Of a DNA stretch of 64,000 bases, positions 18,766 through 31,093 are shown piece by piece. The stretch's first letter is position 1; every line of letters starts with the position of its first letter. This stretch comes from Chondrosia reniformis (lineage: Eukaryota; Porifera; Demospongiae; Chondrillida; Chondrillidae), in the NCBI GenBank assembly GCA_947172415.1, contig OX359190.1, positions 7,936,001 to 8,000,000 of the forward strand. Reading direction: 5' to 3'. The notes below the pieces were generated by a model. It had not been told where the DNA came from. It ran no database searches and saw only the letters and a list, made by a program, of their open reading frames with translations. The translations under genes were made by a program, and so were the position numbers.

Positions 18766-19986
18766 AGCTTTCCTAGCCACTCAGGACTTTATAGTAATGA
18801 TAACTATATATATATCTATCATATATATGTACCTTAAATATATACATGTACATATGTACAATTAGAATAAAGTATACATATTAAAATATTGTATTTATAC
18901 TGTATACTCCACACTGACATTGTTACATTTTGGCAAGATTTCAGATTGAATATCTGCAGCTGTATATAATACGCTTGATATGTATATATGTACACAAATA
19001 TACTGATCAACCTACTTGAGCTACTATATAGACAAGATATAAAAAAGGCAACAGTTGAGGAAATCTTGTCTTCAGATCTTCCATTGGTAAATATATTAGT
19101 AGATATTTCCTCTCATATATATATGCACGGAAGGTAATATATGTTGTCATATATAGGGTAATTTAAATTATATACCAAACTACATAGTATATATACGTAT
19201 ACGTAGCCAGCATGCATGTATCATACTGTATGGTTCTTGTAAGGTTTATATTACATATACATATATGATTACTCATATGGTCTGTTATTTTATAATTGTA
19301 GATTGAAATATTTAATTATCATCTAATAGAACAGAAGAAAGCCTCTATATATACACTTGGGTCAAGATTAATTATGCATGGGTATATATTGTACTGTATA
19401 TACATACATATAGAGCTAACACAATATGAAGGATGTGCATGTGCTTATGAATATGTACTGCATGCACAGGATGTGCTATATAGTTAATTTGAAAAAGGAT
19501 ATTATGCAGATTATGCATGTGAGACTTTGCAATATGCTTCAGGGACCAGTCCAACTATAGGGGCATGACCTGGATTTTTGTATATAATTTTCAATTTGTA
19601 AATATATAGTCGCTATACATGTAGTACTGTCATATATATGTATGTACATTTAACTTATTATATATGAATACCATTTTTCTGGCTGATTAACACTAAGTAG
19701 AAGTCGAGAAAGGCTGGTTGACTTGGCTTCTTAGACCCTTCTAAGGTCAAAGAATTCGAAGCCATCAGGATCCAGAAATGTGAGGTAAAGATTAATCTTG
19801 ATCAAGGCATTATTATTACATCAAGCCTGGAGACAAGTTAACATTCGTTCATGCATATGAAGATTATTAATTGTAAGCTACGTATGTATATAGGTACACA
19901 TACATATATATATATTCTACCATACTTTATCATGCATATATAGCTGTTACTATAGAGTTATGTTGTACTTTACAGTACCTGTACTC
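18766..19986. other. Intergenic stretch, TATA-rich, no gene
   Basis: Dominated by (TA)n, TACGTA and TATATA tracts. No ORF or splice-consistent exon was found. Confidence 0.45.
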
Positions 19987-22900
19987 TCAGTAAAATAGGA
20001 ATTCTTTGATTTTCTCTTGTTTTTGTACGGCTGTGCATTCCATTCTGTGTGTCCACATCAGCTTCCTCTCTTTCCATTGAAACTTTCTTCCACATTTCTC
20101 ACAAAAAGGAAGTTTATCTTCTTCTTGCTCAGAACTACCTGCACTCAGATTATCCAGTCTTTGTTCATTGCTTGACTTGAAGAATGGTTGCTGTCTTGAA
20201 GTAGATGAGATGCGGCCCAATGTTGCACTCCTTTTAATACCAATTGGCATTGCTGTTTCTTGATGGATTTCAGGCGATTTCTGACTAAGCTTTGATGATA
20301 CAGTTTGAGCATCTGGCTGAATTAGAGTGCTTTCTTTTTCTGTGGAATTTATGCTGGGCAGTTCTGGCGTTTGAACTGGTACTGGACTAGGATTGCTTGC
20401 TGCAGTGACTTTCTTTTCAACTGGATCTACCTCCTTTGTAATATTAAGCTTAGCTAAATCATAAATTTCTGACTCAGCTGTTTTGATGTCATCACCTCTA
20501 TTGACCTCATGATCAATTTCAATGATCTTCATAGGACTAGATGTTTCTTTCCCCATACTAGTTTTATCATTTTTACATTCAATTCTGTGTGTCCACATCA
20601 GCTTCCTCTCTTTCCATGGAAACTTTCTTCCACATATCTCACAAAAAGGAAGTTTATCTTCTTCTTGCTCAGAACTACCTGCACTCAGATTATCCAGTCT
20701 TTGTTCATTGCTTGACTTGAATATTTGCTGTCTTGAAGTATAGGTGCGGCCCAATGTTGCACTCCTTTTAATACCAGTTGGCATTGCTGTTTCTTGATGG
20801 ATTTCAGGCGATTTCTGACTAAGCTTTGGCGATACAGTTTGAGCATCTGGCTGAATTAGAGTGCTTTCTTTTTCTGTGGAATTTATGCTGGGCAGTTCTG
20901 GCGTTTGAACTGGTACTGGACTAGGATTGCTTGCTGCAGTGACTTTCTTTTCAACTGGATCTACCTCCTTTGTAATATTAAGCTTAGCTAAATCATTCTT
21001 ACTGTGCAGTGCTGTAGTGTGTTCTCGCTGCTCCCTAGTATTGAGTGGCAGCACTTCCGTCTGCACTGCAACCTATAAAATTACACCCGTCCAATTTAAG
21101 TACTTAGTAGAAGGTTAATGAATCATATATAGGTAACGTGTTCCATTAAAGGCCTTTCTATTCACACAAATATATATATATATATAAATGTTTATATAGC
21201 CTAGATATAAATCCAAAAATTATCATACTGTGTGTAAGGCCTCATATTATACGTAAGTAACAATTTTTGAACTCTTATTTTTTTCTTAAATGCATTTACC
21301 TATATACGGTGTATCGTGCATTACTCAAATTTTGAGCTTGAGAGGGATATAAGCAGGGAGAACGACGTGTAGGAATAATAACATTTATTTTAACAACATG
21401 GGCTGATAAGGGACGATGGACGTTAATAAGAGTATGCGACCTTCGAGTCCGGATAATCCGAGCAGCCGGTTAATTGAGGTTTGGATAACCGAGGTTCTAC
21501 TGTATTAGAAATAATTGTCATCATATTACTAAACAGCAGTTAGATTTAGTTATAATGAGCCAGTTAAATGCTCTAAGGACTAGCCAAACTGATTGATCTG
21601 TAACTTACAAGGGAAATCCAGCTAACTTCAGACCCTATACAAGCTATTACATTCATGGAATCAAGATTTGCCTAGCTACTTTCCTATTCCTTCACACTAT
21701 TGGCAAAGGTAGGCTACAAAGGCTGAAAGGCAAAAAAAGCACCAAAGAGAAGAAGGACTTTGAACAAAACTTAGATTTAGAATGTGACTAGAATATCATT
21801 AATGCGTAATGAATAATTTATGAGCTAAATTTTGATTTCTGTTTCTGCTTAATAAAATGGAATTGGGACTTAAGACTTGCTGTAAAAGTAGATGCCGCAA
21901 AGATATTGCACAGGCTGCTGAATCACCATTTTTGATTTTGCAACCTCGAAGCATCATTTTCATGTGAATGGTTACAGTTACTGTTACTGTTACTGTTGAG
22001 GACACAAATGAAACAACGCTCTTAGATTGTTATCCAAATATAAGCAGTGAAACAAACTGTTAGACAGTTTCATCATGGCATACAACTTGCAACCTTTTGC
22101 TGCTGTGTTTTATGATGCAATAAAATATGGAGGCCAAGTAGGCAAAAAAATTTTGCTTGCAAAATTTATCAGATTAAGCAGATTCAGTAACATATTAATG
22201 TACTTTATAGCTCCATATATGTTAAACTATATATATAGGCTCTAAAACGTTCCATATATACCTCTACTTTCTTCAAATTACTGATTTCCTTGTCTCTCTC
22301 TTGTATATATAGAGCATCCTCCTTGCTTTTAAGTTGTGACCTAAGTGATTCAATTTCTGGCAACAGCTCCTTTGACTATAGTATAAGAATAGACATATTG
22401 ATTATAGAATATATAAAGTTTGACATTAATGTATAATTATAATTGAACAGGCATATAAGTTACCTTCTGATGTAAGGAAGATTGTATTACTATTATACTA
22501 TTATAGCATGTATGTGGACATATATTTTTAAACTTTTAACTTAGAACACTTTCTTTCTTTAATTGTAAAGTATATACAGAACAACCCCCAGGACTGGGGA
22601 TTTAATGTTTTTATGATGTTGATTGATTGATTGAAGATAGATTATAATGAATTACCTAATCAACATAAAGATAAGTGAATAAATCTGCATGAGAAAGTAT
22701 CATGCAGTAACTATATATGCTGGCATTACAAACATATATATGAGAGTGAATTGCACAATGCATATGATTGTGCAAAGGTTAAATAATGTGATGTGGGGAG
22801 AAGCTATACTGGAAATATTATAGGAGGTGATCATTGGTTGCATGCCAATTTATAGGAATTTGGTCACCCAGTTGGTTGGTTTAGCATAATATATATATTC

Positions 22901-25536
22901 AGTGTTTTTACATATATATTACAAGATTTTCACACACATATGTATACTGTGTATACCTCTTTTTCCTGCAAAATCCCCAGTTTTTTGTCTTTCACATGTA
23001 AAGAATCTTCCATATGTTTAAGTTGTGACTTTAGAGATTCGATTTCTGGCAACAGCACCTTTGACTATACAGATTAACAGTCAAATTAAAGTTGGTATCG
23101 TTAATTAAATTGGAGACATATAAAGACAATGGAAAAATGAAGTTAGAAGTACGTGTACATAGGGATTGAATGCACGCTTGCAACAGTGTCTAACACATGG
23201 ACATTTGGAAGAAAGACATCTAGAAATCATGTAGCTATAGAAATCATAACACTATAACTATAGAAAAGGCAATTTAAATTGAAGAATGATACTTTTAACA
23301 AACTGTATAGGTCTTAATAATCTTCAAGATACATATATACACCTCTCTTTCCATTAAAATCAAATTTTCTTTGTATTTGTCCTGTAATGCATTTTCCACA
23401 CTTTTAAGTTGAGATTTAAGAGATTCAATTACTGGTAACAGTTCTTTTGACTATAAAAAGAGTCAAATGAATATAATGCAACATCAGAATTGAAAAATTA
23501 ATGACAAATATAGTAGGTGTGAAAAAGAGTCCTTTAGGTAAAAATGGTTGAATCTGCTTTTATTATAATTGTACCTAAATGTCCCATATATGTATTAACT
23601 CCTGATTTCTGTACATGTACTATAACACACGAATTATAATAATTAACCTCTCTTTCCTGCAAACGTTCTACATCTTTTTTTAGTGCTGCATTCTGATTTT
23701 CTAAAGCTTTGACATCAGGTAACTATATTATCCATATATACAGGAAAGGTAACAATGTTTTCAAAAATTACATACAGTCTTGCATTATAATTATGTATAT
23801 ATTAACCCCATGCTTGGCTTGTAAAGGTAATAGCCAAAATTAGTATATCCAGTAATGCCATATATTAACCTATGTATACTTGTAGTTAGGGCAATGTGTT
23901 GTTGAATGGGTAAGGTTGTGATCTTGCTTGAGACTTTTTTATCCACCTCTTGGAAAGTATACATTTCCCAGGAAATCCTTCAATATATGAATACCACCCA
24001 TGCATGCTGGGTACCGGTGACTTGCAATTGAGCAGCCATGATATACGCATACGTATGTATATACATGAATTGGCAACTCAATTAATGTTCAATTGCAAGC
24101 TGCCCAGACTACAATGAAATGTGTTACACAGGTATATATCACCTGGAGGGACCAGCTAGTTGCTAATATCTTTGAAAATAATGCCGTAAATGAATATTAT
24201 AGATTATAAAATCTCATAAAGAAAATAAATACAAAGTGAAAAAGGTGATCACGAATCTAGTCTATTTGGCGCAGGTATTTTAGACTAAATATGCATGAAT
24301 ATCCTACTCTATGTAATCTATGAATACAATTTGGAATTAGCCTGGTGATGGGATGGATCCATTATAAGTATATATATGATTTAAAAAGCAGTGAAAAAAG
24401 TAAATATGCCATTATTACAAGAAACATATTAATGCTATATATACAGGGCAAGTTACAATATATATATATATATATATGTGTCTTTATGAATATATACCAT
24501 ATGCAATAACAAGGGTGTGTAAAAGTTGAAATATCTATTCACTCCTAATATTTTGTGGTTAACTCCAGTCCTAACACTGAAAGATGGGTATTACAACCCT
24601 ACTTAGAGACTTCCTATGCTAGTAACAGCTTCGAAAGTCAGAAGCATATATACAAAGGATATCTACATAAAAATACAAAATTTCCTGTTATTGTACACTA
24701 TTTACCTCATAAAACATTTTTAGCTGCTCATATACATTTCCCATCTCTGGTCTCATTCTGTAATTATCTTGTAAGCATGACTTTATTAAACGTTTTATCG
24801 GATCATTATCTGAAACCTTAGAGAGCTCCTTTCTCCTGCGTTGTAACTCTGGCATAGACCCTATATTAGATAGGCCACATGATGGTGATTCTTGAGTAAT
24901 AATTTGCAACAGCAGGACTCCAAAAGAGAACACGTCTACTTTAACACTGTAATGAGGGCTCTCGTTATCATCATCGACCAATACTTCCGGTGGCATGTAT
25001 AAGATATTACCAGGAGCAGCCGTGGTCATGTAAACTTCTCCAACCAGAAGTTTCGACTGACCGAGGTCGCTCACTTTGACGCTACCATCTTCTGCGATCA
25101 ATACATTCTTATCGCTCACATCACGATGGGCCATTTGAGGGGTTCTTTCGTGAAGATATTTCAAACCAGAGGCGATACTTAGAGATATCTCCAACTGCCG
25201 TTTTCGACTCAAAATGCCACGATTTCGCTTAAGATACTCACGGAGATTTTCCTTCAATCGCTCTAGAACTAGCATGGGTTGACCAAAGGGACCCATAAAG
25301 GCACCATACGATTTTACGATATTTGGATGGTCGAGGCTGTCCAAGAGTCTACATTCTTCGATGAAATCCTCTAGAGGTTTTCCCTCCGCGATCTCCTTAT
25401 GAATGGTCTTTACTGCTACAGGTCGACCATTATATTCTCCTTCGCGCACTGCTCCATAAGCACCTCGACCGATTTCTTTGGAGAAGAGCTTTAGAGCTTC
25501 TGGTTGCTGTGGAATGGTTACACTATATTTTTTCAT
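19987..25536 (-). CDS. Chimeric protein kinase with repeated coiled-coil exons and duplicated C2HC zinc-finger tail
   Basis: Six exons, all joined in phase 0: 25536-24706, 23722-23648, 23450-23343, 23064-22957, 22375-22262 and 21072-19987, giving 773 residues. Residues 15-275 form a kinase domain: G-loop GRGAYGAV (23-30), Lys43 in AVK, Glu in FIEEC, HRDVSDKN (137-144), DLG in place of DFG (157-159) and MPPE (181-184). Catalytic residues are present, so activity is expected; it resembles TKL/Tyr-kinase-like enzymes expanded in sponges. Four small exons then encode coiled coil, three of them copies of a unit starting SK(E/V)LLPxIESL. The last exon holds two copies of a segment ending in a C2HC finger. 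No membrane segment is seen, so a cytosolic or nuclear scaffold-kinase is likely. The ORF begins with non-ATG codons upstream; I chose the first ATG. Confidence 0.8.
20029..20996 (-). repeat. Intra-exon tandem duplication (about 420 bp, two copies)
   Basis: Copy 1 (about 20996-20574) and copy 2 (about 20456-20029) are nearly identical from KLNITKEVDPVEKK through to FCE(I/K)CGRKF(P/Q)WKERKL and WTHR(I/M)EC. A unique 38-residue spacer separates them. The C-x2-C...H-x3-C spacing is a C2HC finger. Confidence 0.9.
21440..21507. repeat. pogo/Tigger-like terminal remnant
   Basis: On the minus strand, TACAGTAGAACCTCGGTTAT followed by CCAAACCTCAATTAACCGG resembles pogo/Tigger inverted termini as I remember them. 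No transposase lies beside it. Confidence 0.45.
22262..23722 (-). repeat. Tandemly duplicated coiled-coil exons (25, 36, 36, 38 codons)
   Basis: Exons 23450-23343, 23064-22957 and 22375-22262 each begin after an AG acceptor with SK(E/V)LLP(V/E)IESL(K/R)SQLK and end in a Glu codon GAG before the donor. 23722-23648 is a shorter related heptad exon (LPDVKALENQ). All are phase 0-0, so exon number can change freely. Confidence 0.8.
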
Positions 25537-28500
25537 CTTGAACACCTTCAGAATTTGTTAATGCTAATATACTAAAATTATAGGATATATATAGGTATAT
25601 GTTACCCCCCGATTGCTAACCAAACCCATGCAGTTTGAAATAGGTCGTTGACTTTAAAGCGGGTTGTCCCATTATTCCGTCACGTGAAAAGCGGTTTCCT
25701 GCACCGAACTACTGTTAATTGGTTTCAAGGCTGGACAGGTCTTTGCTTAGACTGTTTCGACATTACAGATTATTTTGTCAGCTACTTACCTGATATAGGA
25801 AGAACAATTGAAGTCAATTCGTCGAGCCTATTCCTATGCAAATTTCAATATTTGAAAGAAACTACCTCAAAATCGCTGTATTTATGTCTGTAATTGGCTG
25901 TGTTTAAAAACAATGCTTAATAATGGTTCTAGTACTGTTAACATTTATGCAATCCTAATTGCAATTATGAGAAATTTAATCAGTAGGGATATTGACTATG
26001 TACATTTATAACAGGAGAGGATGAGAACAACCAATTTCTTCTATGATAGCTGGAAATCAATCTCTACGGAGATGGAGGAGTGCTAGTGTTGAAATTCTCT
26101 ACTTCCCCATCATATATAGACCTAAAAACTGTCTTCAGCTAGTGACTAGGTAGCCTGTTGAAATCAGGCCTCTTACTGGAGCAATAATTGCATAAGAATA
26201 GGGTCTGATTTCATCAGACAAGTGACTAGCAGGATGCAATCGGATTTACAAAATGAAATACAACAGATGCCCTGCAAGGTATAATAGTAGTAAGTTATTG
26301 ATGGTTCAGCTGGGTGCTGCAGTATCTGGTATATAATGAGTCAAATCAGTAATGATATCTGGTCACCTCTTGCACAAATTAATCTGACAGTGTGTACTAG
26401 GAAGTAGTATAGCTATTAGAAAATCTATAAATTGGATCTCCTTTTGCTTGCTATGTTGGTAGACAAACTTTTGGGATTTGCAATCTTCAGTTATATATAA
26501 AATAATGAGATCAAATAAATATAATCTTAAAAGTCTTCAAAGCCACCAGACAGTCCTATAAGGTGTTTAAATATTTCTTCTTGAAGCCAAGAACATCTCT
26601 TTGAAATCTTCATGGACAGCATATTTAACTGAAAGAAAATGGATAATTCATCATATACTACAATGCTCTGAAATCATACACATAAGTACAATATAATAGC
26701 ATCATTCTTATTAGGTTAATGAGCTAGTCACCATTTGACACAAAACATTAATCTAACAACTGCAATGGAACTAGTCCTATGTAGCATTGAACAGAAAGGA
26801 TTTTCATATTATATAGATATATCAAATCAGGATTAAAATGGCTGTCCATGGGTTAAAGAAAAATGGCTGACCTGAGGAAATTGAGAACTGTCTCGGAAGG
26901 ATAGTCCTACGACACTTTGCCTAATTGGGCACAAGGCTAATCGATCTGAGTGACAGAAAAAGAAACTGAACACACTTATAACTGTCGCTTACCCTCACGC
27001 TTCCTTTGCTGCATGCATATGCTTTAAGTTAATAGAGATGGCAGTTCTCACCATATTTATTATTTAAAGCAATTTCTACTGCCAGACTTTCACGTTAACT
27101 TGCATTCAGGCGTGGACTCTCTTGCATTAGCCTACTAACTTATATAGACCTACTGTTACAGTAATGGGCCTACTTACTTTTACCAGAAGCTATCCCGCTA
27201 AATGTTTTAGGACGAGTCCCTATTCCTTTCTTGATACATTGCAATCCTTTACGAAAATAACGCATGCCAAAGAAAAATCGATTGAACTCCCGTTATCTGG
27301 TTACTTAACCGTAACTGATGCACGTGCCAGCTGCAACCGTCTATTTCAGCATAAAGTGGCCACTTTAGACAGGTACTTGTTAGGGATTGGCTGTTAAGGA
27401 GCTAGACCTTGACATGTCTTAAACAACCCATTAAGGATGAAAGGATTGTGTAGATTATATGTAAAGTGGTTAGCAAATAGAAGTGCTACTAAAGTTCAGT
27501 TTTCGATGACCAAATGTTTCAACAATTTATACTTATTAAACATATTATACCCAGCAAGCAAGTTACTGACTTCATCTATTTCGTGTATGCATATACCACA
27601 AGTCACTCTCCTCATGATCAGTCACCTGCAGAAGTGTGATAACTTTATCTATAATGTGACTTATATATAAACCAAATCTGCGTGCATGGTTGGGACATTT
27701 TTGCTGTTTTATTAATTAGAGTACAAGGAAATTAATATAAGCAATACTATTGTTAATTAGTTCTAATTAGGCCTAATCTTAAGCTTGTCATTATCAGTGA
27801 TGTTTTTAACCTATAATAAAAGAAAAGAAATCATGCACTTTAAAATTAAAATATAAGAGGAATGGCTGTTGGCCTGTATAGACAATCAAATATATAATTA
27901 AATTGCCTCTCACTATATTTGCTGGTATATATGAGAGTATAAATTGTAATTTGTAAATATAGATCCTTAATAATATTATTGCACATATATAAGATATTTT
28001 GTTTATTAAAGAACATGACATGGCATGCAGTAGGGGACATTTTTAATAACGACAGAACAGGAGGCAAGATATAGACACTAAAAGCAATATAATAACTTTG
28101 CTTAAACTCAAAAATCAATATGATTGATTACGGAGCTCATTAGTTAATGGGTGAAACATAATAGAGGTTAAAGTTGTTAGAAAATAGATGAAAACTTACA
28201 GAATTCAAATGGTTCAAAACATATATATCAACAGACTTTATCCAGGAAATTTATTGAAGGATTCAATGGAGATGCATCATGTCTATGTACCCATTGCCAT
28301 AATATATAAACTCATGCATCACTCATATGTATTTGGGATATTCATCCTCCAAGACATGTTGCAGCCATTAATTAGCCTATATCTCGATCAGTAATGATGT
28401 CATGCAAATTAAGTTTATACACAAGCATGCAGAGCATATATTTCTATTACATATGTATAGCTGGAAGTTGGTCTGCGCATGCATCATGAAGCCAAGCTTG

Positions 28501-28787
28501 GTTATGTACTGACATATATATAAGCTATTTATGATCATAATTTAATAACAGGTAATATAGTGCATGCTGAAAAACTTTGTTGTTGACTTTAAAGGCGACC
28601 CTTTTATATTTATCTAACATGGCAAGGTCTCAAGTCCATCTTGCCACATATCACTACGTATACATCAACATTATAGCTATACTGCATGCAATATGTATCA
28701 AGGCTTGTGGTTCAATTTAATTTCCTATTCATAACCTACATCTCTATAATCTGTAATGTAAGTGTGACATATAGTTCAAGTCATATA
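25537..28787. other. Intergenic stretch without a supportable gene
   Basis: Open frames at 25648-25893 and 27164-27397 (plus) show no recognisable domain. A splice-consistent piece at 26628-26527 (minus; acceptor TTCTTTCAG, 33 codons then stop) could be a terminal exon, but nothing links it to a gene. Confidence 0.4.
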
Positions 28788-29141
28788 TTACGTACGTGTG
28801 CACCAGGACTTACGAACTTCAACACGAGAGGGCTTATTGTTAAGAGGGATATAGATGGCCACATCTTCGGAATTAGGTGTTTTGATAAGCCATGGATGGC
28901 CTGCATAGGTACCTTGAATGTAACTTTGCCCTGGTGAAAGGGTATGGTACAAGACCAGTTTCCCTGAGTAATCAATCCAGTAGAATTTAAGCGGAAGTGC
29001 CCCCTTATTAGCAAATGTTACGCCTACTAATCCAGGAACTAGCGGCAAATGGGATTTCAAGCACTGAGTAAAAGGGTTTGCTGCTCTCACATTACCTGCT
29101 AGCAATACCACCAGAATGATAATAAGAGTTATCTTCTTCAT
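28788..29141 (-). CDS. Secreted VHL beta-domain protein
   Basis: 117 codons from the ATG at 29141. Residues 1-20 are a signal peptide (MKK, then LIIILVVLLAG, cut near VRA-AN). Residues 38-110 match the VHL beta domain: VTFANK, FYWIDYSGK, LYHTLSPGQSY, TYAGHPWLI and IYIPL. In human VHL this fold binds hydroxylated HIF; the alpha domain that recruits elongin C is absent here. A leader on this fold is unusual and means it acts outside the cytosolic VHL complex. There is a strong donor-like GTTC|GTAAGT just before the stop, so the real protein may continue in another exon. Cys at 27 and near 113 could form a disulfide. Confidence 0.75.
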   Translation of the reverse strand: MKKITLIIILVVLLAGNVRAANPFTQCLKSHLPLVPGLVGVTFANKGALPLKFYWIDYSGKLVLYHTLSPGQSYIQGTYAGHPWLIKTPNSEDVAIYIPLNNKPSRVEVRKSWCTRT

Positions 29142-29171
29142 TTGTCTTGTAAACTGTGAATCACAACACAA

Positions 29172-31093
29172 GAATTTGTGAAGCTTTTGGTAGTGAACGT
29201 TAATCTTGAAGCGCTAGCCAAGTGATTGAAGTACTGTATATAGCTACAAATTCATGCTATATATATGTATGTTTTATTCAATTTCCTTATGTGAGTCAGG
29301 GGTCTCTTGAGTTCAAGCAATTAGCATGTATACAATTGTTGGGGTATAAACTAATTGAAATTGGAGTCTCATTTGAATGCATATATATTAACCACAAACA
29401 TAGTTCTTTGGCATGCATATGTATACTAAATTTACGTTTGTGTAAAACCACATGTACAGGCTATAATAATAATAAAAATGATGATGATGATGATGATTGT
29501 TTATTATTGTGACATGCCATGCATGCATACAAAAAGTAAGATTAATAAGGATGGCCCAACTAGTTTAGGTTTATAAGTCACGTTACAAAAGAAAGTCACT
29601 TGCTTGCTCATCTGGGATTGACAGCTAGGTATATGGTGAGGTGGGTGAGAGGTGAGGACGTGCATGTTCTATAAAAAGCCATGGTAACTAACTAGCTAAG
29701 GGATTTGTGCTTTAAATACATATCATAAATAACATTGGTGATTTGTTTACTAGCCTAAGGATATATATATATATATATGAAACAAGTTGAAGGGAATGCA
29801 GGGTAAAACTTAGTATATATACTCAAGGGTACTAAACATGCAGGAATCAGGTTAGATAATCACAGCCAATTTCATTACGAATGAATACGTTTCCTATAAC
29901 CACTGTCGTGTACATTGATCTCGTTGCTGGGCACTTGAGACACATCTTGTGCCATATATACGTACCTCTGCAAAACTTAGGCACTGTATGGAGCCACGCA
30001 CGCACACATTACTCATAGTGACATAATTCTAGATCTATATGGAAGAAGGAATGGAAGAATAGAGGGAATACAAAGGAGGATGTATGCAGGAGGGTGGCAT
30101 GCTGTTCTTGGTCATGATCATAAGCAAAGAAGGAAGTGACAATGTTGATAATTTTGTTTTTTTCTTTCTTTTCTTGTGTTGTTTGTTTTTGTTCTAATTG
30201 TACTGTTAACAGCGACTCATGATCATGGCCCCCAGTTTGGCCTTGTGCTTTTGCATGTGTCACCTATATATTGGACTTCAATGTATTTGCATACTAGAAC
30301 AAAGAAATGACTCATGCAGAGTCTGATCCAGAGTTAATTGTTAATTAATCTTTGTGCTTCCTATAAACTAAAGAGGAAATGTGTATGTATAAATTTAAAG
30401 CTGCCCTAATTTATAAAAGTCTACATGAGGTTCTTAAACTTTGTAGTTTGTTCTGGTATATTGCATCAATTGTGCATGGCTTATACTTGGGAAATACAGC
30501 ATGTATTCAGCCAAACAAGGAGGGATGAATTGTGGCTTTTTTAATATATGCAGAAAATTACGTGGAGACATGTTTCCTTGACTAAAATTGATGTAGTAAA
30601 ATGGATGTATAGGTCCACTTCAATTAATTAATATTTTGTGATTTCAGTACTAATATTTAGTGAAGATGAAGGCTACAATCTCAGCAAGGCTGATCGAGCA
30701 CTAAAATAAAAATAAATTCCAATGAATCAGATCATTTATGTATGCCCCATGCAGCACTATACAGGAAAGTAAAATGTTAAAAAATAAAAGTCATTGAGAA
30801 GTACAGCAGCTATGTCTGACACTGGAACCTCTTGATCCACATCTTCTCTATCATTCTTGCTACCCCTTCCTCTTTCACTGCCACTTGCAATATAGATGCT
30901 ATATATCTTCTGAATGTCTTCCTGCTGCTCCACCTCCATATACAAACAATAATTCAATTTCCCTAAACTTTATTAAGCTGATGCCTTCCTCATCATAGCT
31001 ACAGCATACCATCATATTATAAACTAGACACAGGCAAATCAAGCATTGGTACCCCTGCTGGATTGATACATAAGTATATTCATAGATTGCGGC
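29172..31093. other. Intergenic stretch without a supportable gene
   Basis: Holds a (GAT)n tract near 29480, a (TA)n tract near 29760 and a repeat piece at 30213-30265 shared with 46122-46170. A minus-strand open stretch at 30940-30757 is charged and has an AG acceptor, but no recognisable domain. Confidence 0.4.
30213..30265 (+). repeat. Dispersed repeat piece shared with 46122-46170
   Basis: Both sites contain GACTCATG...GGCC followed by TTGGCCTTGTGCT and a GCATG(T/C)GTCAC end. The second is followed by an AAAT-rich tail, as in a SINE. Confidence 0.55.

Noticed and set aside
25648-25893. 81-codon plus-strand ORF upstream of the kinase gene
   Set aside because: No recognisable motif and no splice signals; open frames of this length are expected by chance here.
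26527-26628. Possible terminal exon on the minus strand (acceptor TTCTTTCAG, 33 codons)
   Set aside because: Nothing upstream links to it in phase and no poly(A) signal follows.
27164-27397. 77-codon plus-strand ORF
   Set aside because: No domain, no neighbouring exons, composition not clearly coding.
30757-30957. Charged minus-strand ORF after an AG site
   Set aside because: Could be an exon, but no partner exon or known domain was found; too weak to annotate.
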